A stretch of DNA of 64,000 nucleotides from Paraescarpia echinospica (lineage: Eukaryota > Annelida > Polychaeta > Sabellida > Siboglinidae). A model generated the notes under the pieces. It saw only the letters and a program-made list of their open reading frames with translations, ran no database searches and was not told the origin of the DNA. The stretch is taken from the NCBI GenBank assembly GCA_020002185.1, contig CM034539.1, forward strand, positions 27,292,721 to 27,356,720. Reading direction: 5' to 3'. Made by a program: the position numbers and the translations under genes. This document shows positions 32,616-43,243 of the stretch, piece by piece; within the stretch, counting starts at the first letter, position 1; each line of letters starts with the position of its first letter.

Positions 32616-33645
32616 TTGGCAAAAGATTTGTACAAGGCATCCGATGGAAGTGAACCAGAAGAAGAACCGGGGAACGAGAGGATCCCAAAAGTTAGACCGA
32701 TCAATTTTGCGAGGCTGATAATTACCTATGAGGGTGGGCGAAATGTCAATTTATATAAAATCCTTTGTTACGAGCTCTTGCCAGTTGTCACTGCTCTGGC
32801 AGGAATCAATGAGGTTCTTCGTACGGAATTCAATGAAGTTTTGACAGAAGATATATCTTGCCCACCAATATTGGCATCATCTGCGCTAGGTGATGATGGA
32901 TCCATCATATTCGATGGATGGGCATTAGTGATGGCTATTAGGAAACAAAATTAAATATCTACATTTGGAGATTTTCCCGATTTGTTTTGAAGTACTATCC
33001 TTCGTCAAGGAGAGTCGTTTGATCGTATAAGCATTGCATTTGACATATACTACAAAGTCTCCACCAAATCAGTAAGACGAACGAGGTGTGCCAAACGAGT
33101 AAGAACAATCCGGAGGTTCGTTGAAAATCGCTAAGTGTCGTTGCCTCATGCTGGCAGAGAATAATGCAGATTTGGCACGATTCCCACCGATCAAATTGTT
33201 GGTTCGACAATGTGGAAAGAGTAGAATCAATCAACAAATCCATATGTGGACACATCGAAACACGCAGAGGCCGACACACAGAATCTGATAATCTTTCACA
33301 GCATTCAGAGTCACACTGACAGTGTAGTGGTTCAGACTCGAGAACCTGACATACCGATTCTTTTTCGGCTCACTTCCATCGTATGTCTTGTACACAGCTT
33401 TGGCTAAAGACAGGCACAGTTACTAGATGCATCCCAATTCACGCACTTGTGGAATACAGTGCCTATATATCCCAACAGCTTTGGAAACAATTCCAGCCTT
33501 CCATGCTCTGATAGGAAATTATGTGACGTCGTTCTTCTCAGGTTGCAGCAAGAAAAGGGCATGGGAGATTTTGGAACAATTCCAACAGCTATTGCAGAAC
33601 CTGGAAAAGGTGAGATGACGGAAGACAAGGCGAAAGATGCATAAC
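32616..33645 (+). pseudogene. Unknown-function gene of a multicopy invertebrate family, broken
   Basis: The plus strand gives INFARLIITYEGGRNVNLYK, then LCYELLPVVTALAG and GDDGSIIFDGWALVMAIRKQ (32616-32954). After frame breaks it gives SFDRISIAFDIYYKVSTKSV with RTRCAKRVRTIRR, then SVVVQTREPDIPIL, and finally FHALIGNYVTSFFSGCSKKR (33427-33645). I recall this order (N-terminal ARLLIISQSRDI-like, YDGMALVQ-like, RTR-basic, EADTR/DTDVL-like, ALTGCDTTSAF-like) as a large uncharacterised family in cnidarians, molluscs and other invertebrates, often multicopy. The biochemical function is unknown. Several frameshifts make this copy inactive. Confidence 0.55.
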
Positions 33646-34040
33646 AATTTGTCTGCAGACTATATAATGCTCAAGATATCCATATGTTTTACCTACTGTC
33701 AATGGCTAGTCTGGCATGTGTATTTTGGTATGGACAAAATGTTTGACGCCATAATATACATACCGTGTTATTTTAACATTATACATTTCCAACGGCAGTA
33801 AAACAAGTTTTATTTTAACATGTATATATTAAAGGTATAACATCAAACGTTAGATCGTCACACATCCATAGCAATTTCAAACTGAACCTACAATCAGACA
33901 TATCAATTGCCACCAAGTGATAGACACAAGTGATATGAGAACTGAAATTATTGATTAAATATCGCTATCTTAAAATATACGATGGCTACCTCTGATCACA
34001 TAGTTTATGTTAACATACAAATCCCTACCCCCTAATACGT

Positions 34041-34830
34041 GATTGTAGCCACACATGTCAACTTTCTGTGTGGCTTAGACATCTCAGATATGAGAAAAAC
34101 AGTACTTGATCATAGCGGCCATTTTGAAATCCAAGATGGACGCCTTAATCTATGACTAAAACACGGATAGCAGTATGTCTGATTTAAGAGAACGTTTCTA
34201 GGCGTGTGCTGAAACTGAAATCAATGTCCTATGTTTCTTATAAGTTCAGATATGAGACAAATTGTGATTGTCCATAGTCGCCATTTTGAATCCAAGATGG
34301 ACGACATAAGCAATGGACAAATATTGATTAGAGTAGTTCTGGCCTTGGAGAATGTTTTCATGTGTGTGTTGAAGCATATTTCTACCATGATCATACTCCT
34401 TCGTGTTCCCAAATATGAGAAAAACAATAATTTCTCGTAGCGCCATTTTGAAATCGGACGCCTTAATCTAAGAACAAATACGTGATTGTAGCCACACATG
34501 TCAACTTTCTGTGTGGCTTAGAAATCTCAGATATGAGAAAAACAGTACTTGATCATAGCGGCCATTTTGAAATCCAAGATGGACGCCTTAATCTATGACT
34601 AAGACACGGATACCAGTTTGTTTGAATTAAGAGAACGTTTCTAGGCGTGTGCTGAAGCTGAAATCAATGTCCTATGTTTCTTATAAGTTCAGATATGAGA
34701 CAAATTGTGATTGTCCATAGTCGCCATTTTGAATCCAAGATGGACGTCATAGGCACGGGTCAAAACACTGATTAAATTAGATCTGGCATTGGAGAATGTT
34801 TTCATGTATGTGTTGAAACATTTTTCTCCA
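34041..34830. repeat. Tandem duplication, period about 453 bases
   Basis: GATTGTAGCCACACATGTCA occurs at 34041 and 34494, and the following ~290 bases are nearly identical in both copies. It lies in the right arm only, so it arose after the inverted structure. Confidence 0.85.
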
Positions 34831-35151
34831 GTGAGTAGAAATGGCCTCAGGGCAGCCATTTTTCTTTTGCCATTTTGAAGGTCATAGAGTGAGAGACGAA
34901 AATCGGATTCAGCACATTCAAATTATTTCTAAAAGAGGGTCTGCCCAGTTTTCCCAAAAAATGCCTTTAGAACCTTATAGAAGCATATTTATGAGATTTC
35001 CGACCAGACTACAATGGTTATTTTGATGACACAGACAAGATAATTTGTTGTTCTGAAACATTTCGTATTTATGTTTATCCGCAAGACTCACCTTTCTCGT
35101 TTGATTTTGATACCAGCTAAATCGATCGCACAACCAACTAGACACGACCTA

Positions 35152-35578
35152 ATGGCCAACTTCCGAATTACGTTCGTCTTCTTCCTTGTGTCGATACCCG
35201 CTCTATCGCTATCAGGCTGGTGGAACCGATCAAGTTGCAGCTCGAGACATTGCGTGTGGAATGCCTGGGATCTATGGAGCGATTGCGACAAGAGCTGCGG
35301 AGGCTCCGGAATGCAGATCCGTCACCGCTCGAAGGCACAGACTGCGTCATGCGGAGGGAGGGGATGTGACGGCGAAAAGGAAGAGACGAGATCTTGTAAT
35401 CGGTTGTGCTATAACGGCGGCAGCTTGCGGTCCGGGGCATGTCATTGTGCGAGTCAGTACGACGGGGTGTGTTGTCAACATTACACTCCGAAAACCCCCA
35501 CCCCCACGCGCCGTACCTACTACACACGCCGTTATAGAACGACAGAATGGTCTACAAGTAAACGCAGGTCTACTTCCA
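35152..35578 (+). CDS. Host gene exon 1: signal peptide, thrombospondin type 1 repeat, EGF-like module
   Basis: ATG at 35152 was chosen because a signal peptide starts there (MANFRITFVFFLVSIPALSL, about 21 residues); an in-frame ATG at 35071 would bury it. Residues ~34-84 form a TSP1 repeat: WNAWDLWSDCDKSC with the W-x2-W-x2-W C-mannosylation pattern, CGGSGMQIRHRSKA, then CGGRGCDGEKEETRSC. Residues ~85-112 look EGF-like: CYNGGSLRSGACHCASQYDG then VCCQHY. A Thr/Pro/Arg linker follows. The exon ends at a strong donor (TCCA|GTAAGT, GT at 35579) in phase 1. No family name can be given; a small cell-surface or secreted adhesion-type protein is likely. It starts ~180 bases from the inverted-repeat element. 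Confidence 0.8.
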
Positions 35579-36319
35579 GTAAGTAGACATGACGGAGCAA
35601 TTTGTTACTCGTGTAATTATATTGTATACATATTTTACACCCGGTAACTATGTGCATCATTTGTATATACAACATATACAAGATATGATTACATCAGGCA
35701 TATTCCTATTGAAACAGTTAATGTCTCCTTTTGGGCAGTTACTCATGTAAACGTGTGTAAACGCAAAAGTCAACAGCAGGTGATCATCGCCAGTTTTCAG
35801 TTGACGACTGGTGGCCGGACACACTACACCAATGGGTAAACAGTTAGTATTATTGTGTTGCACTGCAAGTAAACAGTGTTTCGCATTGGAATAAAACGTA
35901 ATTGGATATCCCTATACTGTTTTTAAAAACATATCTCACCTAATTTGCGTAGCCTAAATGTGTCTCAAACAAATTACGGGAAACAGCATTTTGATAGAAA
36001 CCACGACACATATTGCGCATGAGAGTGAAATGGTTAGCAGATCCATGTTCTTTGAGTTATATTAAACAAAACTAACTAGTCGAAAAACCAATGTATTTTA
36101 CATCTGACCTATTTTGACATTCACTTACTCCATATTTATGCGTTAAACTTTGATGTTTTCTTTCTTCCTGTGTAGTGGCAAGCAAGACGTAACATTTATT
36201 GGATTTTTTTCCGATTACCGTGAAACGAATGTGGTAATTTGTTTGATAATATAATAATGATTGCCTAATATTTCATTTTCGAATGATGCGATGAAACGTC
36301 GGTTGTTTCTTTTTAGCAG

Positions 36320-36444
36320 GATCAGAATGGCAAAGCAAGGTCTTGTACTTTGGCGTAGCACCTATCCTGGGGATTGGGACAGTGTCGTGGTTACTGTTCT
36401 GCATGTGTACTGGCAAGGTGATCTGCTGTAGTTACAACACATGT
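36320..36444 (+). CDS. Host gene exon 2: transmembrane segment and Cys-rich juxtamembrane tail
   Basis: The acceptor TTTCTTTTTAGCAG is a NAGNAG tandem site, so the exon can begin at 36317 or 36320; both keep the phase left by exon 1 and differ by one residue. Joined in that phase it reads SEWQSKVLYFGVAPILGIG, then TVSWLLFCMCTGKVICC and SYNTC: one membrane helix of about 22 residues followed by clustered Cys that could be palmitoylated. It ends at ATGT|GTAAGT (GT at 36445), phase 0. This makes the gene product a type I membrane protein with extracellular TSP1 and EGF-like modules. The next exon is uncertain. Confidence 0.7.
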
Positions 36445-36559
36445 GTAAGTATTCGTAATTAACATTTTAATTTAGTACGCGACTAATTAGGCTTTATATA
36501 TGTAGTCCTTCATCTTTTCGTTCTTATTTTGAATGTCAAAATCAATCTCGTAGAGTATG

Positions 36560-36643
36560 TCAAACAATTACATATATATATATATATATACATATATATG
36601 TATATATACATATATATATACACATGTGTGTGTGTGTGTGTTG
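36560..36643. repeat. (TA)n/(TG)n microsatellite
   Basis: Compound TATA, CATATATG and TGTG tract in the intron after exon 2. Confidence 0.85.
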
Positions 36644-36923
36644 GGCGCATTTTGCTGGATCTGTGCAACTCGCAACACAATCCTCGGATACGCTGATATT
36701 CTTAGATTGCGCAGCTATCTACAGATTGCGTAGGTCCAGCAACTTCGCCTATAGTCCGGGTTTTTACCAGTGAAGCGGGTATTGGGATCCGCACGAAGTA
36801 TTTTTGGTATTTTTATGACCTTCTAACCTTCTAGGTTAATAATCCCACAGATGCAACACAGGAAACCATGAGCGTTTTTGTATAAACCCATTAATATGCA
36901 AATTACTTATCGTGCGTTAACGA

Positions 36924-37047
36924 ATCAATGTTAATTATGACTACACACAGTGGACACACTGCATCAATGTTAATTATGACTACACACAGTGGACACACTG
37001 CATCAATGTTAATTATGACTGCACACAGTGGACACACTGCATCAATG
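36924..37047. repeat. 39-bp tandem repeat, just over three units
   Basis: The unit starts ATCAATGTTAATTATGACTA and ends CACACTGC, repeating at 36924, 36963, 37002 and again beginning at 37041. Copies are nearly identical, so this is a young array in the intron. Confidence 0.9.
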
Positions 37048-37099
37048 TTTTTGTTGGGCATGTTGTGAGTATTTGTAATCCTAACAACCCACCATTTAG

Positions 37100-37734
37100 A
37101 TCAACGGTATTTAAACTGGGGGTAATTACCCACTTGGGGGTAATTCAGGTATTTTTAGGGTAACACAAGCTTTTTAAGATATAAATTGTTCAGCAGTTCA
37201 TTAATCATGACATAACCCTTGTAGCACGATACATTGCATAAATGCAAAGAGGCCATACATACAGAGGCCATACATTTATTATAAAGCTGGGCTATATTGC
37301 ACTTATTTTGGTGAGATAAATCAGCTGAACCTCTTACGAGAAAGTAATGTGATGACTGTTTTAACGGTTCAAAGCACGTTTCCCAGCTCCCTTTGCATAA
37401 CCAGTTTTACAAACACCAAATTTACACTAATGATGTCTCCATCTTTTTCAATCTGTCAACACCACTTGAAGAGAACGAAAGGCAGTGCACGTTTGCTGAT
37501 GATATCATGCCGCACATACTTTCCACGGAATAGGCCAACCATGGCTATTTCCAAAGGTTCGAACATGTGGGAAGTAATGCAGAATGCATGAATGGTGATA
37601 TTTTGGAAGAAGCCTTTCTAACAAAAGGCTCTGACAGTGCTCCCACGGTCCTCATCCCAATGTATCGTCGTGGACAGCTGTCATTTCTACAAATGTCAAC
37701 ATTAAAACCAAGACACAACATATATATATATCTG

Positions 37735-37774
<40 letters not shown>

Positions 37775-38077
37775 TATTGGATATGGCTGACGTCCTATGA
37801 TGTGCTGTAGCTGTGATAAACCCTCAAATCTTATCAAGAAGATGCAACCATACACATAAAGTATTGCTTGTCATACGTGTTATCACATTTGAAAGTTGGG
37901 AAGACAAAATGTAGCTAATGTTATATTTTACTAATAAATATATCAATTATGCAATTACGCGTTCTTTGAAATATGTTCTTTTCTCGAGTTAGGTATTTAA
38001 ATGTGGACGGGTAATTACTATGTTGTTGGCTCGCTCAAGGGATAATAGTGCCAAAAAGGTTAGATACTGCTGATTTA
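37100..38077. mobile_element. Possible decayed hAT-like non-autonomous element
   Basis: The left end ACGGTATTTAAACTGGGGGT and the right end (reverse complement GCAGTATCTAACCTTTTTGG, near 38055-38077) resemble the CAGNGGTTCTCAACCTTTTTGG-type ends of hAT (Charlie/ZBED) elements, and both are followed by GTAATTACC-like text. Internal ORFs have no clear transposase. (TA)n fills 37722-37780. This is resemblance only; 8-bp target duplications were not established. Confidence 0.3.
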
Positions 38078-38174
38078 GACTGTCGCGCAGCGTAATATGC
38101 CTGAGCTCACTATCGTGACTATGGTGTTAAATGTCAAGCCGCAGTGTAGCAACAACTACATCAGTTTATATTTT

Positions 38175-38553
38175 GTCAAGCTTTTGGAATAGTTTCTTCG
38201 TTCTCTCACAATATTCCTCCTATATTTCTCAGTTAAGACATCACCTCAAGCAATATATATATCACATCAGTCTTAACTGAGAACTACATCAGTTTATATA
38301 TATATATATATATATAAACTGATGTAGTTCTCAGTTAAGACTGATGTAGTTCTCAGTTAAGACATCACCTCAAGCAATATATATATATATATATATAAAC
38401 TGATGTAGTTCTCAGTTAAGACTGATGTAGTTCTCAGTTAAGACATCACCTCAAGCAATATATATATATATATATTGCTTGAGGTGATGTCTTAACTGAG
38501 AACTATAGGAGGAATACTGTGAGAGAACGAAGAAACTATTCCAAAAGCTTGAC
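38175..38553. repeat. Complex ~380-bp palindrome with internal repeats and (TA)n tracts
   Basis: Outer arms: GTCAAGCTTTTGGAATAGTT at the left (38175) is matched by its complement ending at 38553. The arms run through TTCTTCGTTCTCTCACA and CAGTTAAGACATCACC. Inside, the block AACTGATGTAGTTCTCAGTT occurs repeatedly in both orientations between (TA)n tracts, giving nested hairpins. It probably grew by rearrangement at a cruciform-forming inverted repeat. Confidence 0.9.
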
Positions 38554-38577
38554 CAATATGATCGCCCAAAATGCATA

Positions 38578-39655
38578 ATTACTGTTTCATGAACAATGTA
38601 TCTAATACAATCAAACTTGCATTTCAGTGTTAATTGTCGGGTATCGAAAAACGATACCTTCAGACATACGATCTAACATCGTTGGCAGACTTAATGATGA
38701 AACATCAGAGGCGGATCTATCCGGACGACATATGAAAACTTTTTACAACAACGAGGAGCACTGCGACACGACTTTTAATACTGTGATACATTTGACACTT
38801 CAGAGTAAACATTTACTTTTAATAAAATTAAACATTTCGGGAGGTAGACAACTTTGTCGCACAAGTTATTATCATAAACGTTTCAATGTGAATTTATTTA
38901 TACAGTACTGCTTTCGATTTGTGAACAGCTTTTATAATGTTATTAAATCTTACTTCATGCAAGTACCAATATTGTTCGCACGATTTGTCATCACGAATAT
39001 TGTTGACTATTCGAGTGAATGTAAATATGTGTGTGTGTGTTGTGGTTTGTTGGTAATCAGTCTAATTAATTTACCAATATGTTTCTTTGATCATTCGCGA
39101 ACATGTACTCGAACATTATGTTGAAGCACTTAATTATATAGTTATGTTATTAATAGCACTACCTGTCAATAACTATTGTAGTTGTGTTGCCACTTGCGAA
39201 CTGTTGATTAATCTATCCCCGTTGTCGATCGGTTAAATACAGCAACATATTCAAGTGTCTGTCGGAATTGGTGCATTCTATATAGCCGCATTCAGAGCAA
39301 ATATTTACACGATAAAACGGTGGCTGTTTGCTATTATGCTGCACAGTGTTCTTCAACTTAGCGGTGTGTGACGACTTACTGCACGCAAACATGCACATGG
39401 TGTATAATGTGCTGCATTTGTGGCTCTAAGTTGTATTGATTTATGTTTGAATTTCCTCTTGTGCTGTTGCAACCAGTATGAAAGATATACATGGCCGTTA
39501 CACATCCTATACGAACTGATTTTCAGCTATCCGTGATGTACCTTTCTATGTTGTAAAATTAACGAAGAATAAAAGGTCAAACAAACGTACCGTCGTTATG
39601 TCCAGACTGTGACGTGAGCCATTGCTGAACTCCATGATATTTCATCGGCTATATA
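38578..39655. repeat. Segmental duplication, copy 1 (partner 47700-48875)
   Basis: Over about 1.1 kb this segment aligns collinearly and on the same strand with 47700-48875, for example around TTTCAGTG (38624 and 47753), CTAATTAATTTAC versus TTAATTAATTTAC, TATATAGCCGCATTC versus TATACAGCCGCATTC, and AACGTACCGTCG near the end. Divergence is moderate (perhaps 70-75% by eye). Both copies are followed by microsatellites. Confidence 0.8.
38628..38790 (+). CDS. Possible further exon of the TSP1/EGF-like gene (copy 1)
   Basis: The acceptor AACTTGCATTTCAG (ending 38627) opens a frame reading LIVGYRKTIPSDIRSNIVGR, then LNDETSEADLSGRHMKTFYN and NEEHCDTTF. The duplicated copy at 47756 keeps the same acceptor and a related reading (SDIRCDIIDRFDD, AELPGC, EEHRDST) but has in-frame stops, which suggests the frame here is under constraint. 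The phase problem: exon 2 ends in phase 0 at its best donor, whereas this frame needs phase 1; in phase 0 it would stop after one codon. It could be an alternative cytoplasmic tail, or a missed exon may lie between. The 3' end of this exon is not determined. Confidence 0.3.
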
Positions 39656-39662
39656 TTCAGTT

Positions 39663-40031
<369 letters not shown>

Positions 40032-41737
40032 GATCAACTTGTAAAACGGGTCCCCTATCTAAAATGGGCCACGCGGGACATATAACACAAACTAGTTGGT
40101 GTCATAGTTGAACATTGGCCGTAGGTGAATTCGCAAATTCTAACATGATGTCAAAACATTGTTGTTGTGTTTTGTTAAAATATTTCAGTACTTTTTTAAA
40201 AACGTTACATTTCTATTTCTTCGCGTTGACAACAATGCCAACTCTGTTATGTATTTAAGACAAATGCGTATGCTCTGATATGTGATTAACATATTTGTGG
40301 TGGGCCACATTCTACACACAGCAGTGTAATTAAAGCTAATGTTGCGGATTAGCTGCTTATGGAACGTCTCGAGTATAACGCCCGAATATAATCGCTGCAG
40401 AGCAATAAACAACCGTTGTGACTGTGAACAAAAACTCATCATGAAACGTTGACGTGTTGGCGTATTGAGCAGTCGCAGTAGCAGTCAATGTGTGAACATC
40501 GTATGTGAGACACCAGGAAGACGATAATAACTACTGGAATATTTGTTAATCCAAGCAAAACCAAGTACATGCATATCAATCAAAGTACTCACCCTAAACT
40601 ACGCACCATAGATTGGCGTCAAATAGTGAAATTATAAAGGTGATTCAGAGGATTAATTTAACCAAAATACGCAGGACTGATATGATCGGACCAAACGATG
40701 TTTAAAAAATGTTGTGTATAAACTAATACATAGATTGACTAAATGAAGGAAAGCTTGTTTGATACACTGATGTACACTAGCGTTTAAACGTGCACTGAAT
40801 GCACTACCTCATATTGATAGTTATGGTTTAATTATAGTGTATCATTTGCATTGTGCGATGCGCCACCCACATGAAAATATGGTGCTATTTTACCTCACGT
40901 GCACTGGGTTTTCTTTCGCTACAAAAACACCAGGATTCACAGAGAAAAATTTTTTGTTGTGCAGCTGTGTGAACAGGGCTAAAGACATTTTACGATGTGA
41001 TATCAGCCGATGCATAGACTCACCGACACAACATTCCATTCACTGATCGGGATAAGAACCGGCCACCATTACCTATTGTTCTACTGACATCGACTAATGT
41101 AAATTCTTGTTATACCGTAAGTAAGTAATCAGCATAATTACACATATTAGAGCACGGGGTTATCAACGTTATACTGATACCTACAGCCTGCAGTTCAATC
41201 GACGAATGAACATGAAATAGAATATTCATATACTATATTGCTGCAACAAATATCATAGCATGCTTTGGTAAGAGTACGCAATTAACACAAACCAAAATGA
41301 ACACGCAACGAATCTCTTGGTCAACTAATTAAAAATACGAATACAAAGGTGGTACGCTCGCAGGTATTAAACACGCACACATACGCATATATATACACAC
41401 ACAAATATATACACACACAAATATATATATATATATATAACTGATAATTACTAAGCTTTACCACCCGCCTTATTATGGGATGGGAGACTCCACACTATTA
41501 CTTTTAATAATATTCACTTCAAAACAGCCTCCCCCATGCATGACATAGACTGACTGACGTTCACGCTTCATAGACGAGACTGACTGCACTGACTGTTTTA
41601 TATACATATTAGATGGATGTACATGTTGCTTTAACTGAATTGTACACGTTGTAGTACGAATAAATATTATTATTATTGACATTGACAGTTTACGAAACAT
41701 AATGTCGTTATCGCTCACACACACAGTACGAACCTAC
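40032..41737. other. No gene recognised; (CA)n/(TA)n microsatellite at about 41370-41440
   Basis: AT-rich, short ORFs only. No domain or repeat family recognised other than the microsatellite. Confidence 0.45.
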
Positions 41738-41832
41738 CTGACAATCAATTCGCGTTTTCTCTCAGACTGCTTGGCACTTCGTTTCTTCAGTTCATCTTTG
41801 TGTTCTTTTAAACTCCAACTTTGATCAGACAT
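41738..41832 (-). CDS. Possible first coding exon of a minus-strand host gene
   Basis: On the minus strand ATG (41832-41830) opens 31 codons reading MSDQSWSLKEHKDELKKRS, then AKQSERKRELIV, ending at a consensus donor CAG|GTAGGT (exon end 41738) with two bases left over (phase 2). The peptide is a charged helix, unlike random translation. The next exon must lie at lower coordinates on the minus strand. The terminal exon at 10490-10574 accepts phase 2, so the two could belong to one small-protein gene with a very long intron or with exons I missed between. No family recognised. Confidence 0.4.
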
Positions 41833-42060
41833 AGCTCATAACGTGGGTAAAAATCCTCGATATAAGTATTTTGTACACTGCGTCGTGATGCTGGTGATTG
41901 CTAGCACAAGGCCTGCCTTGCAAGGGATACTTCAGTATTTGCAAGTTGGTGTAGTTCGTTGCGCAAATGTATTTGTGTAGACTTTTATGTGCAAACTTAT
42001 TTGACCAAACGTATTTGACCAAACGGCATTCTAGTGAATTATTTGACAAAAATCTTGCAC

Positions 42061-42140
42061 AATGACAACGTAAATGGATAGTCGAAAGTCAGAATTCGAC
42101 AATGTCAGCGTAAATGGATAATCGAAAGTCAGAATTCGAC
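42061..42140. repeat. 40-bp direct duplication
   Basis: Two adjacent copies differing at about four positions (42061-42100 and 42101-42140), each ending GAAAGTCAGAATTCGAC. Confidence 0.9.
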
Positions 42141-42480
42141 AATGTAGCATTGTGGAATTATGGCCCTAATATCGTTCCATATTCTGACGGGTACCTTTCT
42201 AGATTTGATGACGTATTATTAATGGAATACGTGAACTACTGCTCGCTAGTTTCCGACCAATGAGAATACTTTTTGCACGTAAGCCATTTCTTAGTTTAGG
42301 TGACTGTGTGTTATTAATAGACCGTGGGAACAACTGCTCGAGCTGGTGCCCGGACAAGCCTGAACTAGTTTTGTTTATAACTCTAATTGGTTAGTCCTAA
42401 TCTTATGTTCATTGCCCGTGTGAAATTTGACATTACTTCCACTGTACTGTCTCCTAGCGGGTAATCCATTTGTGCAGTAA

Positions 42481-42610
42481 TAGTCCAGGACTTTTATGGC
42501 CAAATAGGGTCATATTGGAACAAATTGCAACAGAAGCAATTTTTGCAGTTTTGATAGCAGGCATATATCCTACATAACATCTCAAAACTCTGCGCTTCTA
42601 AAAATTGGGG
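42481..42610 (+). repeat. Left terminal inverted repeat of the 4.2-kb element
   Basis: About 130 bases, strongest in the outer ~60. Contains TAGTCCAGGACTTTTATGG. Confidence 0.75.
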
Positions 42611-42889
42611 AACATTGTCAAAATTACCCTCAGTAGCGTTTTCCTGCGCGATTTCGTCACGATTTTACTATCGGGAAAAAGAATGAACACGATAATGTTT
42701 CTGTAAACCCCAAACTATTAAAATGGGTGTTCGTAAATATGCACATATGTTCAGAAACCATAACAACATATATATACATTAAAATATTTTAATGTTGAAT
42801 AACTTTTTCTAAGAAATAATATCTACGTATCACAGAAATCACACCACTAGTTGGACTTACATCTTCAGTTTGTCTTCCATATAGCATGA

Positions 42890-43240
42890 TTATTCCCTGC
42901 ATATAGTACGTCATTATCGTGAACATCAATCGTATATGGAACATAACACAAATACATTTAATAGTTGAACAATGTGCATAATAATAATTATAATGAGCCA
43001 TTGATGTAAGGTCAAAACATAAATGCATTAATCTATCCCGAAGGCTTAATGATAGTAAAATTTTCATATTAACTCTCAACTTAAATGATTTTTACTCTGT
43101 ATATAACTGTGCTACTGTCGTGAGCATCAATGGTATAGGTAACATAATACAAATACATTTAATTGGGGAACATCGTGTATAACAAATACTTGATATAAGG
43201 TCAAACATAAACACGTGAATCTTTCCAAATGGGCTTCTGT
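42890..43240. repeat. Tandem duplication (period ~201) at the 3' side of the element's gene
   Basis: Text around AACATCAATCGTATATGG (42919) recurs diverged at 43120, including CAAATACATTTAAT and ATAAGGTCAAA. Non-coding, inside the transposon. Confidence 0.7.
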
Positions 43241-43243
43241 CCT

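Larger units (their letters stand above)
31108..34973. mobile_element. Large inverted-repeat (foldback-like) element with a broken unknown gene
   Basis: The left arm (about 31108-32600) and right arm (about 33430-34973) are diverged reverse complements. This can be followed at the outer ends (AAGGTATTTTTGGGGAAAGT on the left versus the complementary text at 34945-34970), through repeated blocks with CCATTTTGAAATCCAAGATGG-type text, to the inner gene fragments. The centre (32600-33430) is present once. The right arm also has an internal tandem duplication of ~453 bases (34041 and 34494). No transposase I can name is present. It may be a foldback DNA transposon or two head-to-head copies. Target duplications were not found. 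Confidence 0.75.
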
